From Pseudomonas sp. Irchel 3H7 (GTDB lineage Bacteria > Pseudomonadota > Gammaproteobacteria > Pseudomonadales > Pseudomonadaceae): DNA of 64,000 bases. Position 1 is the first letter of the stretch. Every line of letters begins with the position of its first letter. The notes beneath the pieces were generated by a model. It worked only from the letters and a program-made list of their open reading frames with translations. It had not been told where the DNA came from and did not search any database. The DNA lies in assembly GCF_900187605.1 (NCBI RefSeq), contig NZ_FYEA01000004.1, positions 255,674 through 319,673 of the forward strand, written 5' to 3'. Shown here in pieces: positions 29,374 to 37,252 of the stretch. A program made the translations under genes and the position numbers.

Positions 29374-30873
29374 TCAATGCAGGAGAACCGGGGTTTTCGG
29401 CGCTAGGGTTTTCTCAGCAGTCGGCACGTCGTTGCCAGCCCCGAGGCCACCACCCAGCGCAGTCACCAACTCGGCATGCGCAGTCAACCGCGCCGCCTGC
29501 ACCTGCTGCTGCACCTGCTGCTGTTTGAACAGCAACGTCTGCGCATTGAGCACGTTGAGGTAATCGGTGAGGCCGCGCTGATAAGCGATCATCGCGATGT
29601 CGTAAGTCTTCTGCGCCGTGGCAACCGATTCGGCGGCGAAGCCTTGCTGCTTGTCCATCGACTCGCGGCGGATCAACTGATCGGAAATATTCTTCAGCGC
29701 ATTCACCAGCGTCTGGTTGTAGTGCGCCACGGCGATGTCGTAACCAGCGGAGGCTTCACCGAGTTCGGCACGCAGTCGGCCACCGTCGAAGATCGGCAAA
29801 GAGATCGCCGGGCCGACGTTGTAGTTGAGTTTCTTGCCGGTCAAAAACTCCAGCGCGCCACCGCCGGTCGCCATGTAGCCGAGGCTGCCGACCAGATCGA
29901 CGTTGGGGTAAAACCCGGCATGCGCCACATCAATCCCACGCGCCTGCGCCGCCACTTGCCAGCGACTGGCGACCACGTCCGGCCGCTGACCGAGCAATTC
30001 GGCGGGCAGAGCCGACGGTAGTTTCAACGCAGCAGCGAGCGACAGCGTCGGACGCTGCAACTGCGCGCCCGCCCCCGGACCTTTGCCGGCGAGCGCGGCA
30101 ATCTGGTTGCGGCTCAGGGCGATTTCTTCGTCCAGCGCATCGATCTGGCGGTGGGTTTCCGGCAACGGCGTTTCGGCCTGGCTGACTTCGAAATGTGTGC
30201 CGATCCCACCATTCAGACGTTTTTGCGCCAGATCGAGAATCTGCTGTTGCTGCTTAAGCGTCGCCGCAACGATGTCGCGTTGGGCGTAATGCAGCGACAG
30301 TTCGATGTAGGCGCGGACGATGTTGTTCTGCAATTCAAGCTGCGCCAACCGCGCCTCGGCCGCGCTCATATGCGCCAGATCCACCGCACGTTCGCTGGCG
30401 TTGCTTTCGCGACCCCAGAGGTCGAGGGCGTAGCTGAAACCCAACGCGGCGTTGTTGTCCCAAGTGGTGGTGTTGGCCAGATCGCCGGGGCCGTAGAACT
30501 GATCGGTCGGCCAGTTGTGGCGTTTGAGGGTCGACTCGCCATTGATTTGCAATGACTCGGCGGATTCGGCGACACCGGCCAAGGCTTTGGCCTGACGCAC
30601 CCGCGCAGCGGCGATGGCCATGCTCGGGCTGCCCTGCACGGCGAGGTCGATCCAGCGATTGAGTTGCGGGTCGCCGTAGGCTTGCCACCATTGCGCGGTG
30701 GGCCAGTTGGCGTCACGGGCGGCGTGAGCAATGGCATCGTCGGTGGCCAGCGAGTTGGCCTCCATTGCCATGCCTTGTGGAGCAATTCCGTCCGTTGAGA
30801 TGCAGCCGCCAAGACCCAGGGTAAAAGCCAGAACACTGAGCGGCAAAAGCGCTCTGTTGATGCGACGCGGCAC
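29374..30873 (-). CDS. Outer-membrane efflux lipoprotein (NodT/OprM family)
   Basis: The 499-residue TolC-like channel has a lipoprotein signal (ALLPLSVLAFTLGLGGC, Cys23) and two repeats of long helical hairpins, as seen in the alternating Ala/Gln-rich heptads and NVDLVGSLGYMATGGG strand segments. It is the first gene of the operon and completes a tripartite pump with FUSC and HlyD proteins. It is divergent from a LysR gene that probably controls it. Confidence 0.9.
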   Translation of the reverse strand: MPRRINRALLPLSVLAFTLGLGGCISTDGIAPQGMAMEANSLATDDAIAHAARDANWPTAQWWQAYGDPQLNRWIDLAVQGSPSMAIAAARVRQAKALAGVAESAESLQINGESTLKRHNWPTDQFYGPGDLANTTTWDNNAALGFSYALDLWGRESNASERAVDLAHMSAAEARLAQLELQNNIVRAYIELSLHYAQRDIVAATLKQQQQILDLAQKRLNGGIGTHFEVSQAETPLPETHRQIDALDEEIALSRNQIAALAGKGPGAGAQLQRPTLSLAAALKLPSALPAELLGQRPDVVASRWQVAAQARGIDVAHAGFYPNVDLVGSLGYMATGGGALEFLTGKKLNYNVGPAISLPIFDGGRLRAELGEASAGYDIAVAHYNQTLVNALKNISDQLIRRESMDKQQGFAAESVATAQKTYDIAMIAYQRGLTDYLNVLNAQTLLFKQQQVQQQVQAARLTAHAELVTALGGGLGAGNDVPTAEKTLAPKTPVLLH

Positions 30874-30912
30874 AGCTGCGAATTCCTGAGAAGGGGGTAG
30901 ATCGAGGACCCA

Positions 30913-30998
30913 TGTAGGAGCTGCCGCAGGCTGCGATCTTTTGATCTTGATTCCCTTAAAACAAAACCAAAAGATCGCAGCCTGCGGCAGCTCCTACA
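30913..30998. repeat. REPIN (GTAGGAGCTGCC type) between the efflux operon and LysR gene
   Basis: TGTAGGAGCTGCCGCAGGCT and its inverted partner flank a spacer with AAAACAAAACC. The element occupies part of the divergent promoter region. Confidence 0.9.
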
Positions 30999-31149
30999 GG
31001 GATCGGCGCAATTCTATGGAACGCCCTGTACGGCGATAAGCTGGGATTTCTGTGAATCTTTGTTACGGTTAACGAGATAATCCTTAAGTCTGGGGTCTCA
31101 GCCCCCGAAACTTCGTGTCACAATTTGCCATCTCCCTTGAGAGCACCCC

Positions 31150-32118
31150 ATGGACACTTTGCAAAACATGCGCGCCTTCAGTTGTGTCGCCGAAGCCGGC
31201 AGCTTCACCGCCGCCGCCGTGCAACTCGACACCACCACCGCCAACGTCTCGCGCGCGGTCTCCAACCTGGAAGCCCACCTGCAAACCCGCTTGCTCAACC
31301 GCACCACGCGGCGCATCGCCCTGACCGAAGCGGGCAAACGCTACCTGCTGCGCTGCGAGCAGATCCTCGCCTACGTCGAAGAAGCCGAAGCCGAGGCCAG
31401 CGACGCCCACGCGCGCCCGGCCGGGCAATTGAAAGTGCACACCATGACCGGCATCGGCCAGCACTTCGTCATCGACGCCATCGCCCGCTACCGCAAGACT
31501 CACCCCGACGTCACCTTCGACCTGACCCTGGCCAACCGCGTGCCGGACCTGCTCGACGAGGGCTACGACGTGTCCATCGTGCTCGCCAGCGAATTGCCGG
31601 ATTCGGGTTTTGTTTCGCAACGGCTGGGCATCACCTACAGCATCGTCTGCGCCTCACCGGCCTACGTGAAAGCCAACGGCGCCGCGCAAAAACCCAGCGA
31701 CCTGCTCAACCACGCCTGCCTGCGCCTGGTCAGCCCGGTGATTCCGTTGGAGAAGTGGGCCTTCGACGGCCCGGAAGGCCAGGAAATGGTCACCATCAAC
31801 AGCTCGCCGTTTCTGGTGAACTCTGCCGACGCGATGAAAACCGCGATCACCAGCGGCATGGGTGTGGGTGTGTTGCCGGTGTATGCGGCGATCGAAGGCT
31901 TGCGCAACGGCACGCTGGTGCGGGTCATGCCGAACTATCGCTCGCAAGAACTGAACCTGTATGCGATCTACCCGTCGCGGCAATATCTGGATGCGAAGAT
32001 CAAGACGTGGGTTGAGTATTTGCGTGGGTCGTTGCCGGAAATTCTCGCGGCGCATCAGGCGGAATTGGCCGCTTACGAATTAAGCGGCAGCCTCGCCGGC
32101 GCGCGCGTCGCCAACTGA
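31150..32118 (+). CDS. LysR-family regulator, probably of the divergent efflux operon
   Basis: The 322-residue protein has an N-terminal winged helix (FSCVAEAGSFTAAAVQLDTT, RAVSNLEAHLQTRLLNRTTR) and a C-terminal periplasmic-binding-like effector domain. Its position, divergent from an AaeXAB-like pump, matches AaeR in E. coli, which responds to aromatic acids. Direct control of the pump is inferred from position. Confidence 0.9.
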   Translation: MDTLQNMRAFSCVAEAGSFTAAAVQLDTTTANVSRAVSNLEAHLQTRLLNRTTRRIALTEAGKRYLLRCEQILAYVEEAEAEASDAHARPAGQLKVHTMTGIGQHFVIDAIARYRKTHPDVTFDLTLANRVPDLLDEGYDVSIVLASELPDSGFVSQRLGITYSIVCASPAYVKANGAAQKPSDLLNHACLRLVSPVIPLEKWAFDGPEGQEMVTINSSPFLVNSADAMKTAITSGMGVGVLPVYAAIEGLRNGTLVRVMPNYRSQELNLYAIYPSRQYLDAKIKTWVEYLRGSLPEILAAHQAELAAYELSGSLAGARVAN

Positions 32119-32139
32119 TTTTCAACACACCACGAAACC

Positions 32140-32208
32140 TGTAGGAGCTGCCGCAGGCTGCGATCTTTTGATCTTGCTGTTTAATCGCAGCCTACGGCAG
32201 AGCCTACA
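32140..32208. repeat. REPIN (GTAGGAGCTGCC type) after the LysR gene
   Basis: TGTAGGAGCTGCCGCAGGCT and an inverted, slightly decayed arm (CGGCAGAGCCTACA) enclose a short spacer with the GATCTTTTGATC core. Confidence 0.85.
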
Positions 32209-32376
32209 GAAACGGGTATTTCACGGATCTTTCCGACAGGTTTTGACGGTTGTCCGTGGGAAGTGCGCTGGCTAGGATTTGGGTGTCGCTGACGCATCAG
32301 CGACCGGGTCTGGAAAACCCGCAGGATCACAGCACATGACATAATGCCGCGCTTTTTCGGCGCCGAAGTTTTGTTA

Positions 32377-32455
32377 TGGCGGCTGTACGTGGGAGACCTC
32401 CGGGTCTGCCGGGTTTGATCCTTTGCCGGTTTTTCCAGTCCGCGTACAGCTGCCA
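32377..32455 (+). promoter_or_regulatory. Structured 5' leader element of the DUF6124 gene
   Basis: TGGCGGCTGTACG (32377-32389) pairs over 13 positions, one of them G-U, with CGTACAGCTGCCA (32443-32455). Inside lies a smaller hairpin AGACC-TCCG-GGTCT. The element ends 57 bases before the DUF6124 start codon. From memory, similar sequence precedes DUF6124 genes in other Pseudomonas, but I could not check this. Confidence 0.55.
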
Positions 32456-32512
32456 CCCCTTTCGCCTGGAAAACGAAACATGGCAGCTCCATCTCTTTAA
32501 AAGGATATTGCC

Positions 32513-32887
32513 ATGATCAAACACAGTCCCAATCCGCCTGTAGCGGAAGACACCACCCCCTACGAATTCCCCGGTTCGAAGAAATTCCACGAAGCCGCCG
32601 AACGCGCCCTCGACCACTACCTCAAACCCAACGCCCTCACCCTGCGCTTCCACAAACCCAGCACCATGTTCCAGGTCGCCCCCGAACAGGACAGCGAAAG
32701 CCTGCTGGTCCACGCCTGCGAATCACTGGCACAGGCCAGCCTGATGACCAGCGACATCGCCGCCTACATCGACCTGCCGCAACGACGGACGATTCTGGCG
32801 ATTCAGCAGATCATCATGCTGGCTGAACTGGCGGTGAATCGAGTGCTGGATAACCACGAAATCCCGCAATCCCCGGCACACAGCTAA
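32513..32887 (+). CDS. DUF6124 family protein
   Basis: The 124-residue protein is of a Pseudomonas-restricted type: a Pro-rich N-terminus (NPPVAEDTTPYEFPGSKKFH), HEAAERALDHYL, a variable linker and a conserved helical C-terminus (AIQQIIMLAELAVNRVLDN). No signal peptide or catalytic motif is seen. Function is unknown. AAAAGGA lies 8 bases before the ATG. A structured leader lies upstream, and a 3' copy of the gene occurs about 900 bp downstream. Confidence 0.85.
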   Translation: MIKHSPNPPVAEDTTPYEFPGSKKFHEAAERALDHYLKPNALTLRFHKPSTMFQVAPEQDSESLLVHACESLAQASLMTSDIAAYIDLPQRRTILAIQQIIMLAELAVNRVLDNHEIPQSPAHS

Positions 32888-32891
32888 AAGC

Positions 32892-33014
32892 CCCTCACCC
32901 TAACCCTCTCCCGGAGGGAGAGGGTTAGGGTGAGGTGTTTGGGCGAGTTACACCGACGTGAAATACCGAGTCGAATTCAAACTCTGAAAGGCTCAGAAAT
33001 CGGCTCCCTCTCCC
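32892..33014. repeat. CTC-type repeat, copy C, truncated on the right
   Basis: The left arm (CCCTCACCCTAACCCTC, here followed by an extra GAGGGTTAGGGTGAGG) and the centre are present, but the right arm stops at CTCCCTCTCCC. The AT-rich cassette begins at that point. Confidence 0.8.
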
Positions 33015-33141
33015 TTGAATGATGCCGGATGACGGCCTGACACAATTAAGCATTGTCCAATGGCCGCAAACCTGAAGTGGGCAATCAAGTTCCAAAAATC
33101 ATCTTCAGATTAATTTTTAATAGCCAATCGATATAGGAGAC

Positions 33142-33157
33142 CTGTCAGATCTGACAG
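33142..33157. promoter_or_regulatory. Perfect 16-bp palindrome, operator candidate
   Basis: CTGTCAGATCTGACAG is a perfect palindrome 68 bases before the ATG of the cassette gene. A close relative occurs at 24431-24446 before the RHS/TccC gene. Confidence 0.55.
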
Positions 33158-33225
33158 TGCCCATTTTATCGCTTTAGCCGAACAATGGATGTCGTCACAC
33201 CAACCCAACCTTGAAGGAGCAAGAC

Positions 33226-33690
33226 ATGTCCATTAAAGATCTGGAACTCGACAAACTTAAGAAATCAGGTGAAGGCACTGTAATTGCCAAACTAAACAAA
33301 GACTATATCACCGACAAGTTCGAAGGAAAACCCGACCATTTTATTACCGATAACAAGATAGTCGCGCTAAAAGCAACTTATCAAAAATCCTCTACCACCT
33401 CATTCACTATCAACCTCACTTTTGACGCAAATATTAAGCTTGGGAGGAATGAATTCAGCACGGAGCACTTTCCCTCTCCGTTCAGATTTTCATATACGTC
33501 AGACTCACATACAAAAGGCTATACAAGCGCTAAAAATGCAGGGTTCATTGTTGTAGAAGAGTTCAACATTGCCAAAGGCATTTTCAAGGCAGCCTTCAAC
33601 TTCAGTTTTGTAGATTTCGACACAAATGAGCTGCATCAAGTTCATGATGGTCAGATTGATGTCAAAGGCCTTGAAACTATCGAGGTGTAA
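33226..33690 (+). CDS. Unknown protein encoded in AT-rich cassette
   Basis: I do not recognise this 154-residue protein. It starts MSIKDLELDKLKKSGEGTVI, is rich in Lys, Phe, Thr and Ser, and has alternating patterns (SFTINLTFDANIKLG, AAFNFSFVDFDTNEL) that suggest a beta-sandwich. It has no signal peptide, membrane segment or cysteine. AAGGAGC lies about 6 bases before the ATG. Codon use is far more AT-rich than in all neighbours, which suggests recent transfer. Confidence 0.75.
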   Translation: MSIKDLELDKLKKSGEGTVIAKLNKDYITDKFEGKPDHFITDNKIVALKATYQKSSTTSFTINLTFDANIKLGRNEFSTEHFPSPFRFSYTSDSHTKGYTSAKNAGFIVVEEFNIAKGIFKAAFNFSFVDFDTNELHQVHDGQIDVKGLETIEV

Positions 33691-33748
33691 AGGTAGATCG
33701 CAAAGTCTGACACAAGTGCAGACACAAGCAGGTATCAGCCAATGTTGA

Positions 33749-33991
33749 TACCGCTTCCCCAAAGCCACCGTGTTTCAGATCTCCCCCGAACAGTACAGCG
33801 AAAGCCTGCTGGTCCACGCCTGCGAATCACTGGCACAAGCCAGCCTGATGACCAGCGACATCGCCGCCTACATCGACCTGCCGCAACGACGGACGATCCT
33901 GGCGATTCAGCAGATCATCATGCTCGCCGAACTGGCGGTGAATCGCGTGCTGGATAACCACGAAATCCCGAAATCCCCGGCACACAACTAA
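33749..33991 (+). pseudogene. 3' remnant of a second DUF6124 gene
   Basis: From the codons for RFPKATVFQISPEQ onward the sequence follows the intact DUF6124 gene closely: I count eight base changes, mostly silent, over the last roughly 200 bases. Upstream of 33749 the similarity ends and a TGA is in frame. Only a GTG at 33770 could start a 73-residue product, and it lacks a ribosome site. The 5' half and the leader are missing. Confidence 0.8.
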
Positions 33992-33995
33992 GAGC

Positions 33996-34099
33996 CCCTC
34001 ACCCTAACCCTCTCCCAAAGGGAGAGGGGACTGACCGAGGTGTTTGGGCGAGTTACACCGACGTGAAATACCGAGTCGAACTCAAATTTTGAAATGCCC
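33996..34099. repeat. CTC-type repeat, copy D, right end missing
   Basis: The left arm and the centre (TTTGGGCGAGTTACACCGAC, AAATACCGAGTCGAACTC) match copy C almost exactly, and the same DUF6124 end lies just upstream, so both belong to one duplicated unit. The right arm is missing. Confidence 0.8.
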
Positions 34100-34186
34100 A
34101 CAAATCCAAAGCCGACCACGCCCCGCTCTTCACCACTCAATAGGCCGAGTGTCAGCTCGCCTGCTCTTGATCTTGCTCTTGATCCA

Positions 34187-34505
34187 CGGGCGACGTCGGA
34201 AGGCTGAGTGGAGGGATTGATCCGGGCGTGGGAGCGCAGCGACCGTTTGGCGAAGCCAAACACAGCGAGAGGAGGTGCAGCGAAGCAAACCGTAGGCGCT
34301 GCGCCCGGATCGATCCCGGAGCGAAGGAACCCCGAGCCCCAGCGAGCGGGCCGCACGTAGGAGCAAGCCTTTTCGGTTACCTTTTCGGCGTTTGGAAAAG
34401 GTGACCCGCCGTCAGGGCGGAACCCTAAGCCGCCGTTACCGCAGCAACGGATATTCACCAAGCACACCCACAACATGGTCGGCCCAGAGGCCGCCAAGAC
34501 AACCC
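34187..34505. repeat. Long structured intergenic element (dispersed repeat candidate)
   Basis: This stretch of about 320 bases is non-coding but rich in paired segments. TTGATCCGGGCG (34217-34228) pairs with CGCCCGGATCGA (34302-34313). Within it TTTGGCGAAGCCAAA (34246-34260) is a palindrome. Downstream GGTTACCTTTTC (34375-34386) pairs with GAAAAGGTGACC (34394-34405). I recall very similar sequence in many P. fluorescens-group genomes, but cannot verify this here. Confidence 0.55.
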
Positions 34506-34559
34506 CAAGCCAGAAATGTTAGCGTGCTTGGTATCAAGCCCGAACAAGAGCCAACAACG

Positions 34560-35534
34560 ATGAAAAAGACTGTCCTGGCCTTCAGCCGCATCACCCCGCC
34601 CATGATCGAACACCTGCAACAGGAGTTCGACGTCATCGTCCCAAATCCAAAGAACGGCGACATCAACGCCCAATTCAACGAAGCCCTGCCCCACGCCCAC
34701 GGCCTCATCGGCGTCGGCCGCAAACTCGGCCGCGCACAACTGGAAAACGCCGCAAAACTCGAAGTGGTCTCAAGCGTCTCCGTCGGCTACGACAACTACG
34801 ACCTCGACTACTTCAACCAACGCGGGATCATGCTCACCAACACCCCCGACGTGCTCACCGAAAGCACCGCCGACCTCGCCTTCGCCCTGATCATGAGCAG
34901 CGCCCGCCGCGTCGCCGAACTCGACGCCTGGACCAAGGCCGGCCAATGGCAAGCCAGCGTCGGCGCCCCGCTGTTCGGCTGTGACGTCCACGGCAAAACC
35001 CTCGGCATCGTCGGCATGGGCAACATCGGCGCCGCCGTCGCCCGCCGTGGCCGCTTCGGTTTCAACATGCCGATTATCTACAGCGGCAACAGCCGCAAGA
35101 CCGAACTGGAACAGGAACTCGGCGCGCAATTTCGCAGCCTCGATCAACTGCTCGCCGAAGCCGATTTCGTCTGCCTGGTGGTGCCGCTCAGCGACAAAAC
35201 CCGCCACCTGATCAGCCATCGCGAACTGGCGCTGATGAAACCCGACGCCATCCTGGTGAACATCTCACGTGGCCCGGTCGTCGATGAACCGGCGTTGATC
35301 GAAGCCCTGCAAAACAAGCGCATTCGTGGCGCTGGCCTGGATGTCTACGAAAAAGAACCGCTAGCCGAATCGCCTCTGTTCCAGCTGAAAAACGCCGTGA
35401 CATTGCCGCACATCGGCTCGGCGACGAATGAAACCCGCGAAGCCATGGCCAATCGTGCGCTGGCCAATCTGCGTAGTGCCCTGCTCGGCGAACGCCCGCA
35501 GGATCTGGTCAACCCGCAAGTCTGGCGCGGATAA
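34560..35534 (+). CDS. 2-hydroxyacid dehydrogenase (glyoxylate/hydroxypyruvate/2-ketogluconate reductase type)
   Basis: The 324-residue D-isomer-specific dehydrogenase has the NAD(P) motif LGIVGMGNIGAAVARRGRFG and the catalytic Arg in ISRGPVVDEPAL, Glu in DVYEKEPLAES and His in LPHIGSATNETR. The sequence is GhrB/TkrA-like, so it probably reduces glyoxylate, hydroxypyruvate or 2-ketogluconate. The start at ATG 34560 gives the family N-terminus MKKTVLAFSRITPPM; the frame is open upstream through the structured element without similarity. Confidence 0.9.
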   Translation: MKKTVLAFSRITPPMIEHLQQEFDVIVPNPKNGDINAQFNEALPHAHGLIGVGRKLGRAQLENAAKLEVVSSVSVGYDNYDLDYFNQRGIMLTNTPDVLTESTADLAFALIMSSARRVAELDAWTKAGQWQASVGAPLFGCDVHGKTLGIVGMGNIGAAVARRGRFGFNMPIIYSGNSRKTELEQELGAQFRSLDQLLAEADFVCLVVPLSDKTRHLISHRELALMKPDAILVNISRGPVVDEPALIEALQNKRIRGAGLDVYEKEPLAESPLFQLKNAVTLPHIGSATNETREAMANRALANLRSALLGERPQDLVNPQVWRG

Positions 35535-35540
35535 AAAAAC

Positions 35541-35570
35541 ACGGGCAAGTGCGTTATCGCACTTGCCCGT
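35541..35570. terminator. Perfect hairpin after the hydroxyacid dehydrogenase gene
   Basis: ACGGGCAAGTGCG (35541-35553) pairs exactly with CGCACTTGCCCGT (35558-35570). The plus side has no T-run, but an A-run upstream gives seven T on the minus strand, so it may work in both directions. Confidence 0.7.
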
Positions 35571-35681
35571 TAGTTACGCGTTACACAACTTGAAATTGAA
35601 CAAAAAAGCCAATCAAACAACAGCATTATAAGCTCTGCCTGCCTGTCGAATAATCGACAAACGCTATGGAGAGCCAATACC

Positions 35682-36191
35682 TTGAACACCCTGACAACCG
35701 ACAGACTCATTCGTTACAGCAAAGTCATATTAATGGCTTACATCAGCTTCTTTGGCGTACTGGTAATGATCCACAACTTTACCGACTACAATTCAAACTA
35801 CACCTACGTGGCGCATATCCTGAGTATGGACACCACCACGGCCAGTGAAACCATCAAGTACCGAGCCATTGAATCACCGATGATCCATCACCGGATCTAC
35901 TGGTTCATCATCACGCTGGAAGTCACGTATACCGTGCTGTGCCTGATAGGCACGTATCAGCTATATCGCCACATAAATGCGTCCGCAGAAGTATTCCACG
36001 AGGCAAAAAAGTTCTCGATCATGGGCATACTGGCGGCAATCTTCATTTATTACGTCTGTTTGCAAACCGTGGGTGTGGAATGGTTCGACATGGACACTTC
36101 GCAATCATGGAATGCCAAGGACTGGGCGCGACATATCGTTGATTTCATCTTCCCGGTAATGATTTACATCACCTTGAAAGTAGAGCGCTGA
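35682..36191 (+). CDS. DUF2165 family small membrane protein
   Basis: The 169-residue protein has four predicted transmembrane helices (ILMAYISFFGVLVMIHNF; IYWFIITLEVTYTVLCLIG; FSIMGILAAIFIYYVCLQ; HIVDFIFPVMIYITL) and the family motifs NFTDYNSN and EWFDMDTSQSWNA. Function is unknown. It starts with TTG at 35682, with GGAG 11 bases upstream; the next ATG is 17 codons inside, past the first part of helix one. Composition is AT-richer than neighbours. Confidence 0.8.
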   Translation: MNTLTTDRLIRYSKVILMAYISFFGVLVMIHNFTDYNSNYTYVAHILSMDTTTASETIKYRAIESPMIHHRIYWFIITLEVTYTVLCLIGTYQLYRHINASAEVFHEAKKFSIMGILAAIFIYYVCLQTVGVEWFDMDTSQSWNAKDWARHIVDFIFPVMIYITLKVER

Positions 36192-36210
36192 AGTTCAGCG
36201 CTCGTTTATT

Positions 36211-37113
36211 TCAAGCCAACTTTCCCTGCACTGGCGCCACGACCACCTTGGGTTTGCGGAACACCAACACATTGCCCAGCATCACTAACACCAGACCGAC
36301 CAGCGCCGGCGCTGTCCACTGATAACCTTCAGCAAAAGCCGAGACGTTCAGCGCCACGACCGGAAACAGCACGGTGCAGTAAGCCGCACGCTCCGGACCC
36401 ATGCGCCCGACCAGCGTGAGATACGCGGTGAAGCCGATGACCGAACCGGGAATCACCAGATAGAGCAGCGCACCGACGTAACGCGGACTCCAATCCATAT
36501 CGAACGGAATACCTTTGACCAGACACCACACCGACAGCATCGCCGCGCCGTAGGCCATACCCCAGGCATTGGTGGTCAGCGGTTTGAGGCCGGCCTTCTG
36601 CTGCAGGCTCGAGAGCATGTTGCCAGCCGAAAAACACAACGTGCCGCACAACGCCAGGCCGAGACCGAGCAAGGTTTGCGGACTAGCCTGATGCCCCGCC
36701 AGTTCCGGCCAGAACAGCATGCCCAGGCCAAACAGGCCCAACGCACCGCCCATCAGCACATTGCGCGCAATGCGCTGGCCGAAGAACACCCGCGCATTCA
36801 GCGCGTTCCACAACGTTGCGGTCGAAAATACTACCGCGACCAGACCACTGGGAATCCACTGACTGGCGGTCAGGAAGCACATGAAGTTGACGCAGAACAG
36901 ACACAAGCCCTGAGCCACGCAGATCAGATGCCCGCGACGGTTCATCGGTTGCAGGCGACGGCTGAGCAGCAACAGCGCAAACAGCACCAGCGCGGCGAGG
37001 CCGAAGCGATAGACGATCGATACGGGAATCGCCACCACGCCCAGTTGCCATTTCAGGGCAATCCAGGTGGTGCCCCAGATCAGCACGGTCAACAAATACA
37101 ACGACAGGTTCAT
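36211..37113 (-). CDS. EamA-family (DMT) transporter
   Basis: The 300-residue inner-membrane protein has ten helices in two EamA repeats, starting MNLSLYLLTVLIWGTTWIAL. DMT permeases export metabolites or amino acids; the substrate here is unknown. I chose the ATG at 37113; 50 further open codons upstream are not membrane-like. A perfect 11-bp inverted repeat abuts this start codon. The AraC regulator gene is divergent. Confidence 0.9.
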   Translation of the reverse strand: MNLSLYLLTVLIWGTTWIALKWQLGVVAIPVSIVYRFGLAALVLFALLLLSRRLQPMNRRGHLICVAQGLCLFCVNFMCFLTASQWIPSGLVAVVFSTATLWNALNARVFFGQRIARNVLMGGALGLFGLGMLFWPELAGHQASPQTLLGLGLALCGTLCFSAGNMLSSLQQKAGLKPLTTNAWGMAYGAAMLSVWCLVKGIPFDMDWSPRYVGALLYLVIPGSVIGFTAYLTLVGRMGPERAAYCTVLFPVVALNVSAFAEGYQWTAPALVGLVLVMLGNVLVFRKPKVVVAPVQGKLA

Positions 37114-37148
37114 GGCAGACACTCCTCGATAGGCCTTGAGTGTCTGCC
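37114..37148 (-). promoter_or_regulatory. Hairpin adjoining the EamA start codon
   Basis: GGCAGACACTC (37114-37124) and GAGTGTCTGCC (37138-37148) are perfect inverted repeats. In the EamA mRNA the 3' arm ends directly at the ATG and includes part of the GAGGAG ribosome site. It could be a translational control hairpin or a regulator binding site. Confidence 0.5.
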
Positions 37149-37252
37149 CGAGCCCGGTTTGCGCGCTTGCAGAATCTTGCGCTTTTGTCTGGCGGCAGGC
37201 TGGCAGCAAGACGTCTACGGAGTAGGATGCAAGGCGTTGAAGAGAACCGATC

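Larger units (their letters stand above)
33015..33748. other. AT-rich cassette between two DUF6124 copies
   Basis: The base composition changes abruptly at 33015 and returns to normal near 33748. The segment holds one gene, its promoter region and a 16-bp palindrome. The left junction cuts a CTC repeat arm; the right junction cuts into a DUF6124 copy. It has no integrase and no obvious terminal repeats. Confidence 0.6.

Noticed and set aside
33770..33991. A functional short DUF6124 protein from the GTG at 33770
   Set aside because: It lacks the N-terminal half, a ribosome site and the leader; a remnant is simpler.
34392..34559. 56-codon N-terminal extension of the hydroxyacid dehydrogenase
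   Set aside because: The extension runs through the structured dispersed element and has no family similarity; ATG 34560 gives the normal N-terminus.
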